A DNA stretch of 64,000 nucleotides from Anastrepha obliqua (GCF_027943255.1 NC_072893.1:28914001-28978000), one strand, 5' to 3'; counted from the first letter of the stretch, positions 23,287 through 35,300 are shown. Numbers and translations are program-made. The notes: generated from the sequence alone by a model not told the origin.

Positions 23287-23795
23287 AACACTTAAGATTG
23301 TTTACTTACTTAGATGGTACCATAACCGTATGTCGGTTTCAGCGGAATCTAAAACATTGCGCCATTTAGCTCGGTTCGCTGCTTGCTGGCGCCAGTTGGT
23401 GACATCGAGTGCCATCAGGTTATGCCTCATTTGGTCTTCCCAACGTAGGTCTTCCTCGTCGTCCACCAGTAGATTCTCTCTCGTAGGATTGCCGTGCCGG
23501 AGCACTTTCGTTCACCTTCGAGACATGGCCAAGCCAGTGCGGGCGCTGTATTTTAAAACGCTTCCTTATGCCCACATCTTGGTATAGTTCATACAGCTCG
23601 CCCATCCATCGGATATGGAACTTATTCCCGCTTGCGCGAAGAGGACGAAAGCTTTTTCGGAGAATCTTTCTCTTGAACGCTCCCAGTGCTCTCTCATTAA
23701 TTGCCGTTATCGTCCAAGCTGCCGCGCCATATAGAAGACGAGGATGATTAAGCTTTAGTACAGCCTTGTCGGTCTAAACAACCGCGCTGTATGCT
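23287..23795 (-). mobile_element. RTE-like LINE C-terminal fragment
   Basis: The minus strand encodes YGAAAWTITAINERALGAFK, RKILRKSFRPLRASGNKF, MGELYELYQDVGIRKRFKIQ and HWLGHVSKV. After a frame change come DLRWEDQMRHNLMALDVTNW and RAKWRNVLDSAETD. This is the thumb and C-terminal region of an RTE-like reverse transcriptase, related to but diverged from the copies at 5404 and 61655. The 3' end is a TAAG-type repeat at about 23300. Confidence 0.8.
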
Positions 23796-24099
23796 GCCAA
23801 AAACGTACCTTTGACAATGAAAATACGCTTAAAACGTCTCCAATGGCCCAAGTTACTCCAAAATTTGACACCGCAATTGATTGAAGACAAGAGATTTTCT
23901 CCAGACTAAGCAGTAGAAATTTAATAGTTCTAAGTTTGGAGCGAGATGACGCGCGTAGAAAAAAGAACCGGTGAACATTGTGGCGACGAGTATTGTGCCA
24001 AAATAATACGGAAATGCAATATCGTTCAAACCCTTTTTTTATAGATATCCATGCAGAAATTACCACCAGCTATTCTTTTATGCTGCGTGAAAAGCTCAT

Positions 24100-24418
24100 G
24101 GCGATATTTATTAACTGTAGGCTTCTTCTATTCGCCACTTCTCTGCTCGCTATCTCTCTGCTTGGCTCACTTGATGAAAAATTTTGCATGTGAAAGCAAC
24201 AACAAAGTTATGGAACGAGATTCGCTGCTAGCGTGTATGGTTTTATCTCATAAAACTGGGATAACTCACTATTTTCAATGCTGCCAACTCTCTTTCAATA
24301 CAGTTTCATTTAACCGCGTTCATGTCGGGAGACTTTTGTTGCTTCAACATTATGTATCCTCTTTTGGTGTTGCCCGTCGTGTTCACACAGCTTGCAATTG
24401 TGAGTTTTTAGTCTACAG
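24100..24418 (+). repeat. 300-bp repeat, copy B
   Basis: It is colinear with copy A at 21085-21405: CACTTCTCTGCTCGCTATCT, GAAAGCAACAACAAAGTTAT, CATAAAACTGGGATAACTCA and TGTTCACACAGCTTGCAATT. Substitutions and small indels are scattered, so this is an old pair. The 123-codon open frame across it is not conserved in copy A and is not called. Confidence 0.8.
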
Positions 24419-25315
24419 TTAGCAATAATATTGAGAAGAACGAGAACACAAAGAGTGTTGACAAAATGCGAGCATCGCAGGTAATAACTTGAAGCAACCA
24501 GTGTTTTCCTGTATGAACGCAGCCTTACTTATACCCATTAAAAGCTTCCAATTACTTATTAAGCTATTTTCCAGTGCTGCCAACAAATATTTATTTATAC
24601 CAGTTGCTTCATCTGTGCGCCACTTGCTAACGCTTGGCGAAAAGAAGAGTCCTTATATCTCATTAGATGAAATGTGTCTTTACTTTTACTTAAGCAGGCA
24701 AAGTTAATTGAAAACTTCAAAGCTGATTTTTTCGAATTCTAAATTTTTGGACCTATGAGCTTTTTCAGCCAACGAGCGATACAGCCTCATACAGGCCAAC
24801 CATTTTGGTAAACATCAAAAGTGGTCTATTAAAAGCGCAAAATTTACGAAATTAGCCTCCAACTAAAAATTCCTTCAAAATTCATTCTTTAATCATCCAC
24901 TTCTCATAACTATTACCGAAAACCAAAAATAAAAATTGTCAAACCATTTGCATTCAGAAAAGTAATACATCAAAAACAAAATTTTTTTAGGGGCCCCATT
25001 TTTATGTACGCAACTGTTTGTTTAATTTTTTTTTCAAGTCTATGCAAACAATTTTGTGATAGTCATTGCAAATACGCGTAATTTTATTAATCTGTACGCT
25101 GATTTTTTTCTTATTTTATTATTGCCAGTCGCTCAAGGTTAACAATTTGCAACTATCAGAATATTTGGCAAAAAAGAATACTACTACACTAAAAAAACAA
25201 CAACAACACGCAAGACTAAAAGCTCACAATACAATTCAATTTAATTTGTGTTTATTAGAAATAGCAACTGTACGAAAACGAGCCAGATAACTTATGTAGG
25301 TACTTATGAACATTA
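24419..25315. other. Unassigned AT-rich DNA
   Basis: The piece at 24480-24640 has further short matches in wording to the 300-bp repeat (CTGCCAACAAATA, TTGCTTCATC), perhaps a third decayed copy. No gene is seen. Confidence 0.4.
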
Positions 25316-26065
25316 GGGTGGGTCACCACAAAAAGTTAAGGCTTTCCCACCAAAATTATAAAATTTAGTACAGAAGTGGGCCAGATAGTGGTTTCTTTTT
25401 CAATCATATGCTATTTTGACAGTGACAGGTCTTTTCCGCTGGAACGAGATGAATAGCTTTGCGATTGAACAAAGTTGGGGAAATATTGCAGCTTTATTTC
25501 CAAAGCCAAAATCCTATATTGATAGTCTCAAAAGCGTGCGTTTATTAAAAAGAAGTCAAAATCATATTTTCTGACGATGCTCATTTTCATGTCGGCGGCC
25601 ATGTTAACTAGCTAAACTGCAACATCTGGGAATCGAAAAACCCGCTCAGAGAGTGACTGTTCTGCGAATTTTGAAGCAGAGAAGCAGGGGAAGTATTGGC
25701 TAATTTTTATTTGAAAATGTTGCAAGAAACGCCATTTAAGTTAACGGTGAGAGCTACAGAGATATAAAAAATTATATATTGTGGCCGGAAATTGAATACA
25801 TCGACTTGGACAAGATGGTGCTCTATATCACAAATCCTATGCCACAACCGCTCTTTTGCGCGCTAAGTTCGGTTATCGTAATACCAGGCGTCTCGACGAT
25901 GTCAATTGGCCACTTCGGAGTTAAACTCTCTCAGTGAGGTGCCGCGAAGGACCGACTTTAAGACGAACATCGAACATCCGTCACCAAAGTCTTGAAAAAC
26001 TGTTAACACTACTGAAAAGCCATAAGTATGTGGCCGAGATAGCCACATGACTCAGGTCGTGTTCA
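25316..26065 (+). mobile_element. Rosa-type (DD41D) mariner, heavily decayed
   Basis: Plus-strand pieces read FSDDAHFHVGGHVN near 25575 (first Asp), GQDGALYHKSYATTALLRAK near 25815 (second Asp) and DDVNWPLRS near 25895, matching the rosa-type proteins at 45698 and 61347. A TAGGGTGGGTCACC at about 25313 resembles the left end of the 45592 element. The right end is not clear and several stops are present. Confidence 0.65.
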
Positions 26066-26068
26066 GTA

Positions 26069-26582
26069 CATAAGAGAGTCGTTTGTAAAGTCCAAGCAAA
26101 AAATAAAAGCTATTTAATTGTTGGGGATAAACCTTTTTTTCTTTTTCGGTATAGTCTTTTTATCCTATACACTTCGTCAAACGCTGTTCTAGGTTGTTGA
26201 TCCCTTCCAAATAATTGGTTTCTGCAATCACTTCCTCGTTTGAATAAAATCTTTTTCCCGCCAGCCATTTCTTTAAATTGAGGAGCAAATTGTAGTTCGA
26301 GGGACCCGTGGGAGCTAAGTCTAGACAATAGGGGGAATGTGAAACGAGCTCGAATCCTATTGCAATTGATTTTGCGACCACAACTGCTGAGGCGTGAGGC
26401 TGAGGGAAATCACTTGACTTTCCCCGATTCAAACGAATGTCAAACCCAAAGAAATATACCGATCTGGCTGAAACTTGGTGTGTGTTCTTCCCAGAAACGC
26501 TACTAAACTAAACATAACCTCGATACCCGCCAGTAATGCCGTCTCTCTAACTTCGCAGGGAATTTCAAATGATCCTTGTAAT
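26069..26582 (-). mobile_element. Short mariner deletion derivative, copy 1
   Basis: A degenerate terminal repeat (AGAGAGTCGTTTGTAAAGTC) lies on the left and its diverged inverse near 26555-26580. The minus strand carries a 5' leader with ACACACACCAAGTTTCAGCC and then jumps to the mariner C-terminal part (LNLKKWLAGKRFYSNEEVI, LEGINNLEQRLTKCIG). The whole middle of the gene is missing. The copy at 58895-59426 has the same layout. Confidence 0.75.
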
Positions 26583-27244
26583 GGGAATGTTTGCTCTTTT
26601 GATTGAATCAAAAATATACCCAAAATATAGATTTTTGTTAATTTTTTTGAATTTATAAAAAGAAAGTACTATTGACTGCGCCTATCCGTATTTTTAGACC
26701 TCCGCCAAAATATTGTTGAAAAATTTCAAGATTTACGTTAGCTGGACCGATTTAAAAATATGTTCAAAAAAAGAGTTTTTTTTCAATAAAATTAGTTTTA
26801 AAAACAAATATATATTTTTTTCAAAGTAGAGCCTCGAAAAGTAGGAGAGTTGGAGCTGAAAAAATCGACTTAAACATATCTGAAAACTTTATCAATCGTT
26901 TAAAATAATGAGATTTGCTATTTATGATGCTGAAGGCAGGTTTAAGGAAAACTTAATTAACTCAGCCAAATTTAGGCCTTTGACATTGGGAAGGTATTTT
27001 TTCATTATTTTCATTGCATTAACCCATTCACGTCCCACACTTTGTTTTGCAAATATCTAAAATCGCAAATTTATATTGATTCCTTTGATCAAATTTTTAA
27101 AAAGTTGTATGCAGATCTTTTCAGTTTGAACTCTTCAATTATTCGAGGTACTTTTCGTGATATAATTCTTTTTGAAAACTAGTTTTTATTTGTTTTTTGA
27201 AATACTCGATTTTTGGGCGTATTTTCAAGAACCAGACACAGAAA
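26583..27244. other. Unassigned AT-rich DNA
   Basis: A CATTAACCCATTCACGTCCC near 27018 may be an element end of TTAA type, but I found no partner. No gene is seen. Confidence 0.35.
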
Positions 27245-27430
27245 GGATTCAACACTCTACACTTCCTCCTCGTCTTTGCAGCTGAGGCAGAAGTCGTTTG
27301 AAGGAAGCCCATACGTTTCCCGTGTGTTTCCATTAAGCAGTGCCAGGACAACATAACAAGTCAAGATTGAGGAGGACTCAGTTCTGTGGTCACCCCCTTC
27401 AAAATGGTCCAGTCCACATAAATCGTGAAA
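27245..27430 (-). pseudogene. I/jockey-like LINE C-terminal scrap
   Basis: In two shifted minus frames the text reads CLMETHGKRMG and then GLPSNDFCLSCKDEEEV. These correspond to the TGHCLLGTHARRLGVP and NDLCRYCEDEDEE blocks of the better copy at 50017-50576, the Cys-rich C-terminal part after RNase H. About 60 codons remain. Confidence 0.65.
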
Positions 27431-27636
27431 TTTTTTCAAAATATTGTAGCGGAATTCTTTAAATTGAAAAAATTTTATTTTATTTATTTATTTTAATAAA
27501 TTTTGTCAAATTTTTAAAATTCCGATGGGAAAACAGTACCGTTTTTTAGTCCACATAAATTATAAACATTTTCCAAAATATTTTAGGGAATTATTAATAT
27601 TTAATACATTTTATAATTCCACTGGGAAAACGGTAG
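27412..27636 (+). repeat. Two-copy tandem repeat
   Basis: GTCCACATAAATCGTGAAAT...AATTCCGATGGGAAAAC is followed by a second GTCCACATAAATTATAAACA...AATTCCACTGGGAAAAC. The unit is about 115-130 bp and the two copies differ by indels in the AT-rich middle. Confidence 0.65.
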
Positions 27637-28600
27637 TTTTTTTTTTGTGTTTTGGCCATATGGAAAGTGATGCACCCTAATGTGTACATATGTATGTGCT
27701 GACATCAACTCGTTGTATTATATACTAATAAAATAAAATTACCCACCTTCTCACTAAAGATAAACAAATAATAAATTATTTTGCTAAAAAAAATAAAAGA
27801 TCTATGCACGCAAAGCGCATTATTGTTAGGGGCTGCTGTTGCTGAAAAGGTGGGCGAGTGGTAAATGCTTGTGAAACAAACTATGAGGCTGCAATAAAGT
27901 GAATGTATGTAGGTCATCTAAAATAAATACTTTTATTGCATAATACTTTTATTGCCTTTGATCTGCGTATTTTATTCTGATAAATGCAGTGTTAGAATTT
28001 GTGTCTGCATGTCTATCACTGGGGGAGCGATTTGCGCAGATTAGTAAAAAAAAGCGAAATTCGGAGTATAAAAAAAGTTTTTGTATTTATGTGATTTCGT
28101 AGTATATACATACCTATGCTTGAACGAGCACAGACACATACATAGATATACTTATGCGTATATGTAAATAAAATAAAATTAATTTGCGAGTTCGCGAAAC
28201 CAAAAACCTTGAAGTTAATACGCGATATCGCAGATAACTTCGTTGAACTGCCCTGCAGGGAAAACTGTAATAAAATTTCTGTGAGTACTACTAATACCAT
28301 TCCACAAAAGCCGAACTATTGCGCAACCGAGAAATTGATGGTTATGTTTGCTATTTTATTTTTATTTGTTTTATAATTTTTTATTTTTTTATTTTATTGA
28401 AGTGAAACGTCTTAGGCGTCGATGGACGAGCGAAAATGGAGAGTAAAATTTCAAGGCCATGCAACGTTTTGGACATTTTCGTTCCGCGAGAGAGAAAAAA
28501 GATATGACGTAGAGGAGAAGGAGAAAGAGAGCTATACCTTATATATGTATGTCTTAGATACACTTTAAGCTATTTTTCCTGAGTTTTTCCTTGCTAATTT
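27637..28600. other. Unassigned AT-rich DNA
   Basis: A purine-rich GAGAGAAAAAAGATATGACG stretch lies near 28489. No coding similarity or element end was seen. Confidence 0.4.
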
Positions 28601-29100
28601 GCTAATTTCTAGTGAGAAATAACACTGCTACTTTTTGGCGCTTGTTTGTTTGTGCAAAATTGTAGGAAATATATTTTTGGTGCCTCCTTTTTGGCGTTTA
28701 TTTCCGTTTCCTGGCTAGTGCTTGTGCGTACTATAAAGTGCTATCCATTCCGGCGTTGATTTTATTGGTATTGCCGTTCAGTAATTTGTGCCATTGCTGC
28801 GGCCCTGGAATCGCTGCGTTTGTGCGGGTGATAAACGCTCGGAGTAGTGCGCGTTGTTGCCAGGGTTTGTGTCCGGCGTTTACCTACACCGGTCGACCCT
28901 TCTCCGTTTTTTGTAAATTTTGTCTATTTGTATTCTCTGCAAATGTTGTGAATTTATTTAGATATATATTCTTTCTCTCTCTCTCTCATTCTCGCTCGGT
29001 CTCTCCCTCTTTCTTTGTCTGTCTTGAAAGTTTCACTTCTGTTATGTGTATTACGCTGCACGCACTTTTGGGCTTTGTTGTTTGTTGTTAACTTTTCTGT
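28601..29100 (+). promoter_or_regulatory. Less AT-rich block with a CT run, possible host promoter or UTR
   Basis: This is one of the few stretches clearly less AT-rich than its surroundings and free of transposon similarity. It holds a CTCTCTCTCTCTC run near 28974-28986, a possible GAGA-factor type site, and a 117-codon open frame at 28738-29091 with hydrophobic, Cys-rich composition but no domain I recognise. It could be a host promoter, an untranslated exon or simply unique DNA. Confidence 0.25.
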
Positions 29101-29172
29101 TCATTTCAATGTAGCCGGCATGAGGAAAAAGTGCCTCGTCAGAAAAGTTGAATTTTGAATTAGCTAATCCGA

Positions 29173-29375
29173 GCTCAATTGCTGAGGCAAATAGAATTTA
29201 TAAGTGAATCAAATCTCAGAACTGTGTCTAAATTAGTTGAATATTTAATTGCTGAATCCAGTGGCATGCTCTTGGTCACCGCACCATTAGCAGCCAAGAC
29301 TTCGAGCCGGTAAGAGCTGTCAGTGTCAAGGAAACCAAATTTTTTAAATACAAAATTAGTATTTGCGCCACACAA
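29173..29375 (-). other. Unrecognised minus-strand coding-like frame
   Basis: The frame reads SYRLEVLAANGAVTKSMPLD, AIKYSTNLDTVLRFDSLIN and a stop at about 29175. An acceptor-like TTGACACTGACAG precedes SYRLEV. Its balanced amino-acid composition is unlike neighbouring AT-rich frames. It might be a terminal exon or a retroelement scrap; I recognise no family. Confidence 0.3.
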
Positions 29376-29987
29376 TAAAACTCCTTTGTATGGTTTGGTA
29401 TTACTTCTAAGCTATCAAAAAAGGGTTGTACCGATTCGTAATGGGTTTCCTTGCAGGGTACATAAATATGGAAATCAAGAAGCACATACACATATACAAA
29501 TATTTGTATGTAGATAATGTGATAACACTTTGCGATTATTTGTTGATTTATAATTGTAAATAAAGGTGTAATACAGGGACTTACAAGTTCGAGTTTCATT
29601 TTATGGTGGGTTAAAACACAGGTATTTATGCTGTAAAAAAATTCATGGCGGCATTTCATTAAATGAAAATGTGTATTTATTTTTATTTATAGAGGGAAAA
29701 TAAATTTAGAGTATATTTTGTTATTTGTTTTTGTTTTCAATTTAGCGTTCTTTTACAACTTTGAATTCGGTGCAAATTTAGAAATGTGGTTTGTGAAAGC
29801 AAATTCAGAAGGGCCTCAGTGCATACTACGTTCTATGAGCCTTATAATAAATAATACATTGTTTGTGTATTAAAACTACATATTTGGCAAGGTTTTTCTA
29901 GCAATACTGGTGTGCAAAACTAAAAAGCCTTTGCGATGCTGGCTAATTTATTTCTTGGACACCCTACAAGCACGATTTACATACATA
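29376..29987. other. Unassigned AT-rich DNA
   Basis: No gene, element end or tandem repeat was recognised. Confidence 0.4.
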
Positions 29988-30290
29988 TACACTTGTGCTT
30001 ACACAATTAAGTTACTTTATCTCTTTGCTTTGTACTATTTTTCATGGAAAATTGTGTTTTTTTTATTTTTATAAAAATTAAGTTCATAGTATAACTCAAA
30101 CTTCATAAGGCAATGTTCCAAACTTTGCTCGAAATTCACAAAAATTTAACAAATTTTAACAAATAATGCTGTTTTATAGCCCATTCAATTTTAGTGCAAT
30201 GAAGTGTTAATTTTGAGTCGCTCAAAAATAGCGTTGATTTTTGACAATTTTTTTTACATACGATGTTGAGAATTTTCTTCCACTTACATT
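29988..30290. mobile_element. Partial CACTTGTGCTC element
   Basis: TA plus CACTTGTGCTTACACAATTA marks the left end. It is followed by one diverged minisatellite unit (TTCCAAACTTTGCTC, AATTCACAAAAATTTAAC) and then the dispersed core repeat at 30160-30260 (TTTTATAGCCCATTCAATTT, TGAGTCGCTCAAAAATAGCG). In order this corresponds to the inverse of the 9671-10595 element. No right end was found. Confidence 0.6.
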
Positions 30291-31640
30291 GTAGTTACAT
30301 TATGATCCCACCTGAGCGTATACGTCATGTCAACTCTCATTTACTTATCATTAACTCTACTAATATTCTGTATAACACGTACCCTCATTCAGTATAAGAC
30401 TCATTCTTTATATACATACATACGTAGTTTTCCTAGTGTTAATACTTAATATATACTCATCTCTGTTAATCTCGTGCTATTTCATTCATATTTTCTCTCG
30501 TTAATGTTACTAGCAATTCCAGCTTTACATATGTATGTAGATAACTTACCTTTGTTAGTCCTAATGTTTATTTCTACTCACATACATACGTGCGTACTAC
30601 TGTTAATGTCAATCTATACTTACGCACATCTGTTATTGCATTCTCTCTAAGACCTATGTAGTTTAAGTTGTTCTTAGCTTTTAAGTGAGAGTTTGTGTTT
30701 GGATGCTTTCGTACAAAATCTCTCCCACACCGTTATTATATTATAAAGCACATTACGCAGACCACTCTTGTATAGCAATAACTTCAAATTGCCCTTTAAA
30801 ATATGCGTTATATTACAATATATTCTGCATCAAACTATAAGTATATTAGTAACCTCCTCTTTCATAATCGTTTATCAATATTACCATTTATGGGCAATAT
30901 AGTCTTTTCATATTAGCGACCACGCCGTGTTTTATGCGAAAACTATTAATTCTCCTGCGTTCATTGCGAACACTGTTCGGGCAAGTATTTGCTTACTATG
31001 CTTCAAAGAACCAAAACTCAATGCAAACAAACAAGAGAAAATTGTGCGGATTGTAAAAATTCACAGTTCGCTTTTCGGCGTTTTGTTTATAATCTTATGT
31101 AAAGAGATAAATTCAGTTGGTTTTATTATTTGGATGAAAATTTTTGCCTCTTTCGGGTATGAAAGGAAAAGAAGAAAAAACGCAAAAACAAACAAAGTGC
31201 AAAAGAATAAGAATAATCGCCGTTTTCGCGGCCAACGCCTTATATAAACAAGCAATGAACTCTTCGTGAACTTTAGCTGAGAAAAATAAACAGTGGCGGC
31301 AGGTACTCGAACGACGAGCGAAAAAAGCACATGACAAAAAGTCAGCCGCAAAAAAAAAAGAAGAAAAATGCCGCCAATTTTTTTTACACAATTCAATGGC
31401 TAACAAATTTTTTAACGATGTTCGATGTGTGTATGTATTTGTGTATTTTTGTTATTTATTCAATTGTTTGTTGTACGAGTATAAATGAAAAGGTATTGAT
31501 TATTTGTTTTTTTATTTTTTATTCTACTTCTGCCAGCCACCCCTTCTGCTTTCTCTTTCCTCTGTGTTATATTTTGCGCCGGTTTCTTCCAGAGAAAAAA
31601 TTTTATGACCTACATTAAGAATTAAAAAGTTATTGAGATG
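30291..31640. other. Unassigned DNA with a TATA-like site
   Basis: Mostly AT-rich with CATACATA microsatellites. At 31241 a CTTATATAAACAAGC stretch follows a locally GC-rich patch (CGCCGTTTTCGCGGCCAACG), which could be a core promoter. No initiator or open frame supports this, so it is only noted. Confidence 0.3.
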
Positions 31641-32320
31641 GCAGGGAGAATTAAAAAACAGATTTAACATAAAAATTACAGATTTTTATTTTACCCGGAT
31701 GTTTTTGATATAAGAAATCAGAGATTTTGATTCTACGGAATTTGCTGCGATAGCAATTTGGTCCAAAGATACAATTTATTTATGCGAGTAAATAAACTAA
31801 ATATTTTATAGGGAAATAAAAGCTTCTATTTGTGAATATCTTTATTCAAAGCTGTGGCAAATGAAATAGGGTACCGTAACACGCTGTAAGAACAATTATT
31901 TTAAGCGACTTACATACATACATATGTGTGTATGAAGGAAGTACAAACTAGAACTGGACTACTTACATATTAAATTAAATTTCAGCCGCAGTGCGCAGGC
32001 GCATGTCTTGCAATTTTCAACTGTATTGTGAGATAATGCAAGCTGGATTTTAGCTCTGTTTGTGCTCTTATCAGTAGCCGGCATAGCAAGAGTTCCCCGG
32101 CCGAGTTATGGAGCTCAAATATGAAAACTACATAAACCCGTTGGAAAAAAACCCTGAACTCCTTGTGATTATAAACTTTAATATTTAATTTTGTAAATTT
32201 GATTTTTACTAATTTTTAATAAAAAAGGGGTTATTCTCTAGCAAAACTATTTTAATCAATATTCCAAACTTTGTATAAAATTTTCACCTTTTTAGTCAGA
32301 GTTTTTAGAAAAATGTAATT
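31641..32320. other. Unassigned AT-rich DNA
   Basis: A diverged minisatellite-like unit lies near 32255-32300 (ATTCCAAACTTTGTATAAAA). Nothing else was recognised. Confidence 0.4.
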
Positions 32321-33480
32321 TTTTATTTTTTTTATGATTTTGTTTTTTATTTGTTATATATTTTTTTAATTATTATAATTTTTTTATATTTTTTTTTACT
32401 TTGTTTACATAAAATATTTGATATATTTTTATTTTACTAATTATATTTACGTTTTTTCATTTTTATTATTTACATTTAAATTATTTTTTAATGTTTACAA
32501 TTTTTTTGATATTTTTGTTACATATTTTAATTTTTTTTACTTGCTTTGAAGTTTTTTTTAAATGCTTTTTATATTTCTATATTGTTTTTGTAGTTATTTC
32601 AAAAATTTTTTATATGCCTTTTAATGTTTTTTTAGTGTTTATTTTTTACTTATTTTTAAAACATTTGTTTTTATTATTGGTTTATATAATTTTTTTCGTT
32701 TTTTTATAATTTTTTTTGTTTTTAATTTTTAAAATTTAAATTTTTTTTTTTTAATATTATTTAATTTTTTTTTTTAATTTTAAAAATTTTTTTAATTTGT
32801 AAAATTTTTTACTTTGTTTACATACAACTTTTGATATATTTTTGCTTTATTAAAGTTTTTGTAAAAATTTTTGTGGTTTACTTTTTTAATTTTTTTTTAT
32901 TTACTTTTTTAATTTTTTTTTATTTACTTTTTTAATTTTTTATTTATTTTTTATAAATACTTGTTTTTATTTTATAAATGTTATTTTTTTTTAAATGTTT
33001 TTTACGTATTTTTTATTTTTTCCATTTATTTTACTTTTTTTATTTCTTATATTATTATTTTATATTTTTTTACTTATATTTCAATTATTGATTTAATTTT
33101 TTTTAGTTTTTTCTTAAATAAAATTTTTTAAACTCAAAGTTTTATAAGTTTTTTTTTTTACTTTTTTAGTGTAAAATGTTTGATATATTTTTATATTTTC
33201 ATTGTATTTAGTTTTTAAATTTTTTATAATTTTTTAAAAAAGCAAATTTTTTTATTTACTTTTCTTAATTTTTTTATTTATGTTTTTAATTTTTGTTAAG
33301 TATTTTTTAAATGTTTTCTTTTTTTTGTGTATTTAGTTTTAAATGCCTTCTGTTTTGTATTTATTTAATTATTTTATTTTTTAAATATATTTTTAACTTT
33401 TTTTATATAATTTTGATTTTTTGGAAATATAATTTTTGTTATTTTTTGTAACTTTTTTATGTAATTTTTTATATTTTGTT
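32321..33480. repeat. T-rich low-complexity tract
   Basis: More than 1.1 kb on this strand is almost only T and A, in irregular TTTTTATTT and TTTTTAATTT strings with rare G or C. Open frames within it are low-complexity Phe/Ile/Leu strings and are not genes. It is compositionally the complement of the A-rich arrays at 49690-54540. Confidence 0.85.
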
Positions 33481-33689
33481 TAATTTTAATACCTTTTTTA
33501 AGCAAAGTTACTTGATTTTAAGTGTTTTGTAAATAATTCTCTCAGTTCTAAAGCTATTCTGCCAAAATTTTTCAGAGATCTGTTTGTTTTTTAATGAAAT
33601 CTCAATTATTTCTGAAAACCATCAAAATCGGTTTACTTTAAAATATAGTTTCCAGAGTATACAAAACTAATTGTGCAAATTTGATTCAC

Positions 33690-34020
33690 TCAGCGGCCTC
33701 ATACCTCGGTGGCAAATACATTTTTCTCGAAAACGGGGGCCAATTTGACAAAACTGGGGGGACCAATCTGACAATACATAAAATATTTGTCTTTAGCTTT
33801 CGCTCAGAATTATTTTTTATGCGTTTTTTTTTTGGTTTTGGAGCAAAAAAATGTCAGTCGGAGCCTAAAAGGGGTAACTGTTCGATGGTATTGGCGGGGT
33901 TCTTGTTCAGAAATTCATTCTTAATGATAGCCTTGTGAAGCGATGCGTTATTGGGTTGCAAAATCCATAAACCTAACGTTTTTCGAGGAATTCGCGCTCT
34001 CAAGTGCAGTATAACGGTAA
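33690..34020 (-). pseudogene. Mariner C-terminal remnant
   Basis: The minus strand reads LWILQPNNASLHKAIIKNEF and LNKNPANTIEQLP, matching the mariner block that usually reads HHDNAPAH...REFLAKN. The second catalytic Asp is Asn here (QPNNASLH). The expected SPDLAPCDF block is not seen. No terminal repeats were found. Confidence 0.55.
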
Positions 34021-34922
34021 AATATTATTACTTATTTCATATCTGACATTTTGGCTTCGCATTGTGAGAATCACTTCAAATGAACTTTTCAAATTATCCA
34101 TTTCAAGTACTTTTCTAACAGAATATACTTCGCATCTCATCACATTGTTGTTATAATTTTTATTATTGTTGTTGTCTTACGATCGTAATCATGCATAATT
34201 GACTTGTTGTGAGCTCCAGTTTGCATAAATATAAAATACAATAAAATTTAATCGAAAGAAATACGCGTAAATAATACTCAAAGTAGTGAGCAGTAAAATG
34301 GGCTGACGGTCTAACTGACTGACTGTATCACTGAATGGCTGAGTGGCTGGTTCATGTACATGCTTTGAATATAAAATTAATGAAATGTATAGAGATTGTT
34401 TTTAATCACTCTGCGACTATTACTCATTCATATCAAATATGCGGCAATGATTTGAGAATTTTGTCGCTTATCGTTCATCGACTGGCGGCTGGCGAATGGC
34501 ACTAATTGCTTTGCATACTCGAATCTATCAACACAAGTGCACACACAGGCATATACATGTCTAAAAACAAGCATTATCCATTTGATTACGACCAATTACA
34601 TACATACATACATATATATGTATGTGACTAAACCAAAAAATTATCGTAATAAAATACCATGTAATCAAATAACTACAGATTTCGTTAGACTAAAAGAATT
34701 TACTTTTCCTACTTTGCAAATGTCACTTTATTATTGTTGTAATGTCAAACATACTCGATACAAACCAATAACTTCGTAGGCTGTCCTACGAGCTTCAGAA
34801 TTATCAGATAAAGTATGGAGACTTTACGTTCTGCACTGATGATGCTGCTGAATTCAAAAATATAATGGCGTTGGTGTGCTCTTTAAAAAAGGAACCATTG
34901 TTTTCCTGCAAACAGTGATAAC
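34021..34922. other. Unassigned noncoding DNA
   Basis: Contains a CATACATA/TATATATG microsatellite at 34598-34625. No gene was recognised. Confidence 0.4.
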
Positions 34923-35300
34923 TTACACGTGTCTTCTATAAAATTCAGTCAGTTTTGTCAGATTGTCTACAGTCGGGGTATCACTCTGGCACTCCCCAAG
35001 TAGCACTTGAGCACGCTTTTGATACCAATATGAGGCCTCCAACAGGCAGATATTTACAGCCAGCCAGAACTGTTGTTGTAGTGGAGAAGATGGATGAGAT
35101 TTAGTTTGAAGCACTACCCTAGGTTGTCGAAGAAAAAGGAGCACCCAGTAACCTTAATCGTCTAGCTGCCAAACACGGGCATTTACAGAGAAAGAGCTCA
35201 ACAGTCCTCGTCTCTGAAGGGTTCTCACAGCTTCTGTAATGGGAGTCAACTGAGTTTTTACGCGTGTGTGCCGATCGTTCAATGACAGCTAAGAGTTTAG
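34923..35300 (-). mobile_element. I/jockey-like LINE C-terminal remnant
   Basis: Minus frames read HYRSCENPSETRTVELFLCK, CPCLAARRLRLLGAPF and, lower down, PTVDNLTKLTEFYRRHV. These correspond to the CSCPGLARSRLALLGSP and DNLSVLSDLKIESLIKF blocks of the copy at 50017. Between the two blocks lies about 150 bp not expected from the family (ILEASYWYQKRAQVLLGE-like text), probably a later insertion. Confidence 0.6.

Noticed and set aside
28738..29091. A 117-codon frame as a secreted protein gene.
   Set aside because: The hydrophobic start could pass for a signal peptide, but the rest is low-complexity (CT-run derived Ser/Leu) and matches nothing known to me. Kept only as a possible regulatory block.
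31241..31275. A TATA-box promoter.
   Set aside because: TATATAAA is expected often in DNA this AT-rich and no initiator, transcript or gene follows.
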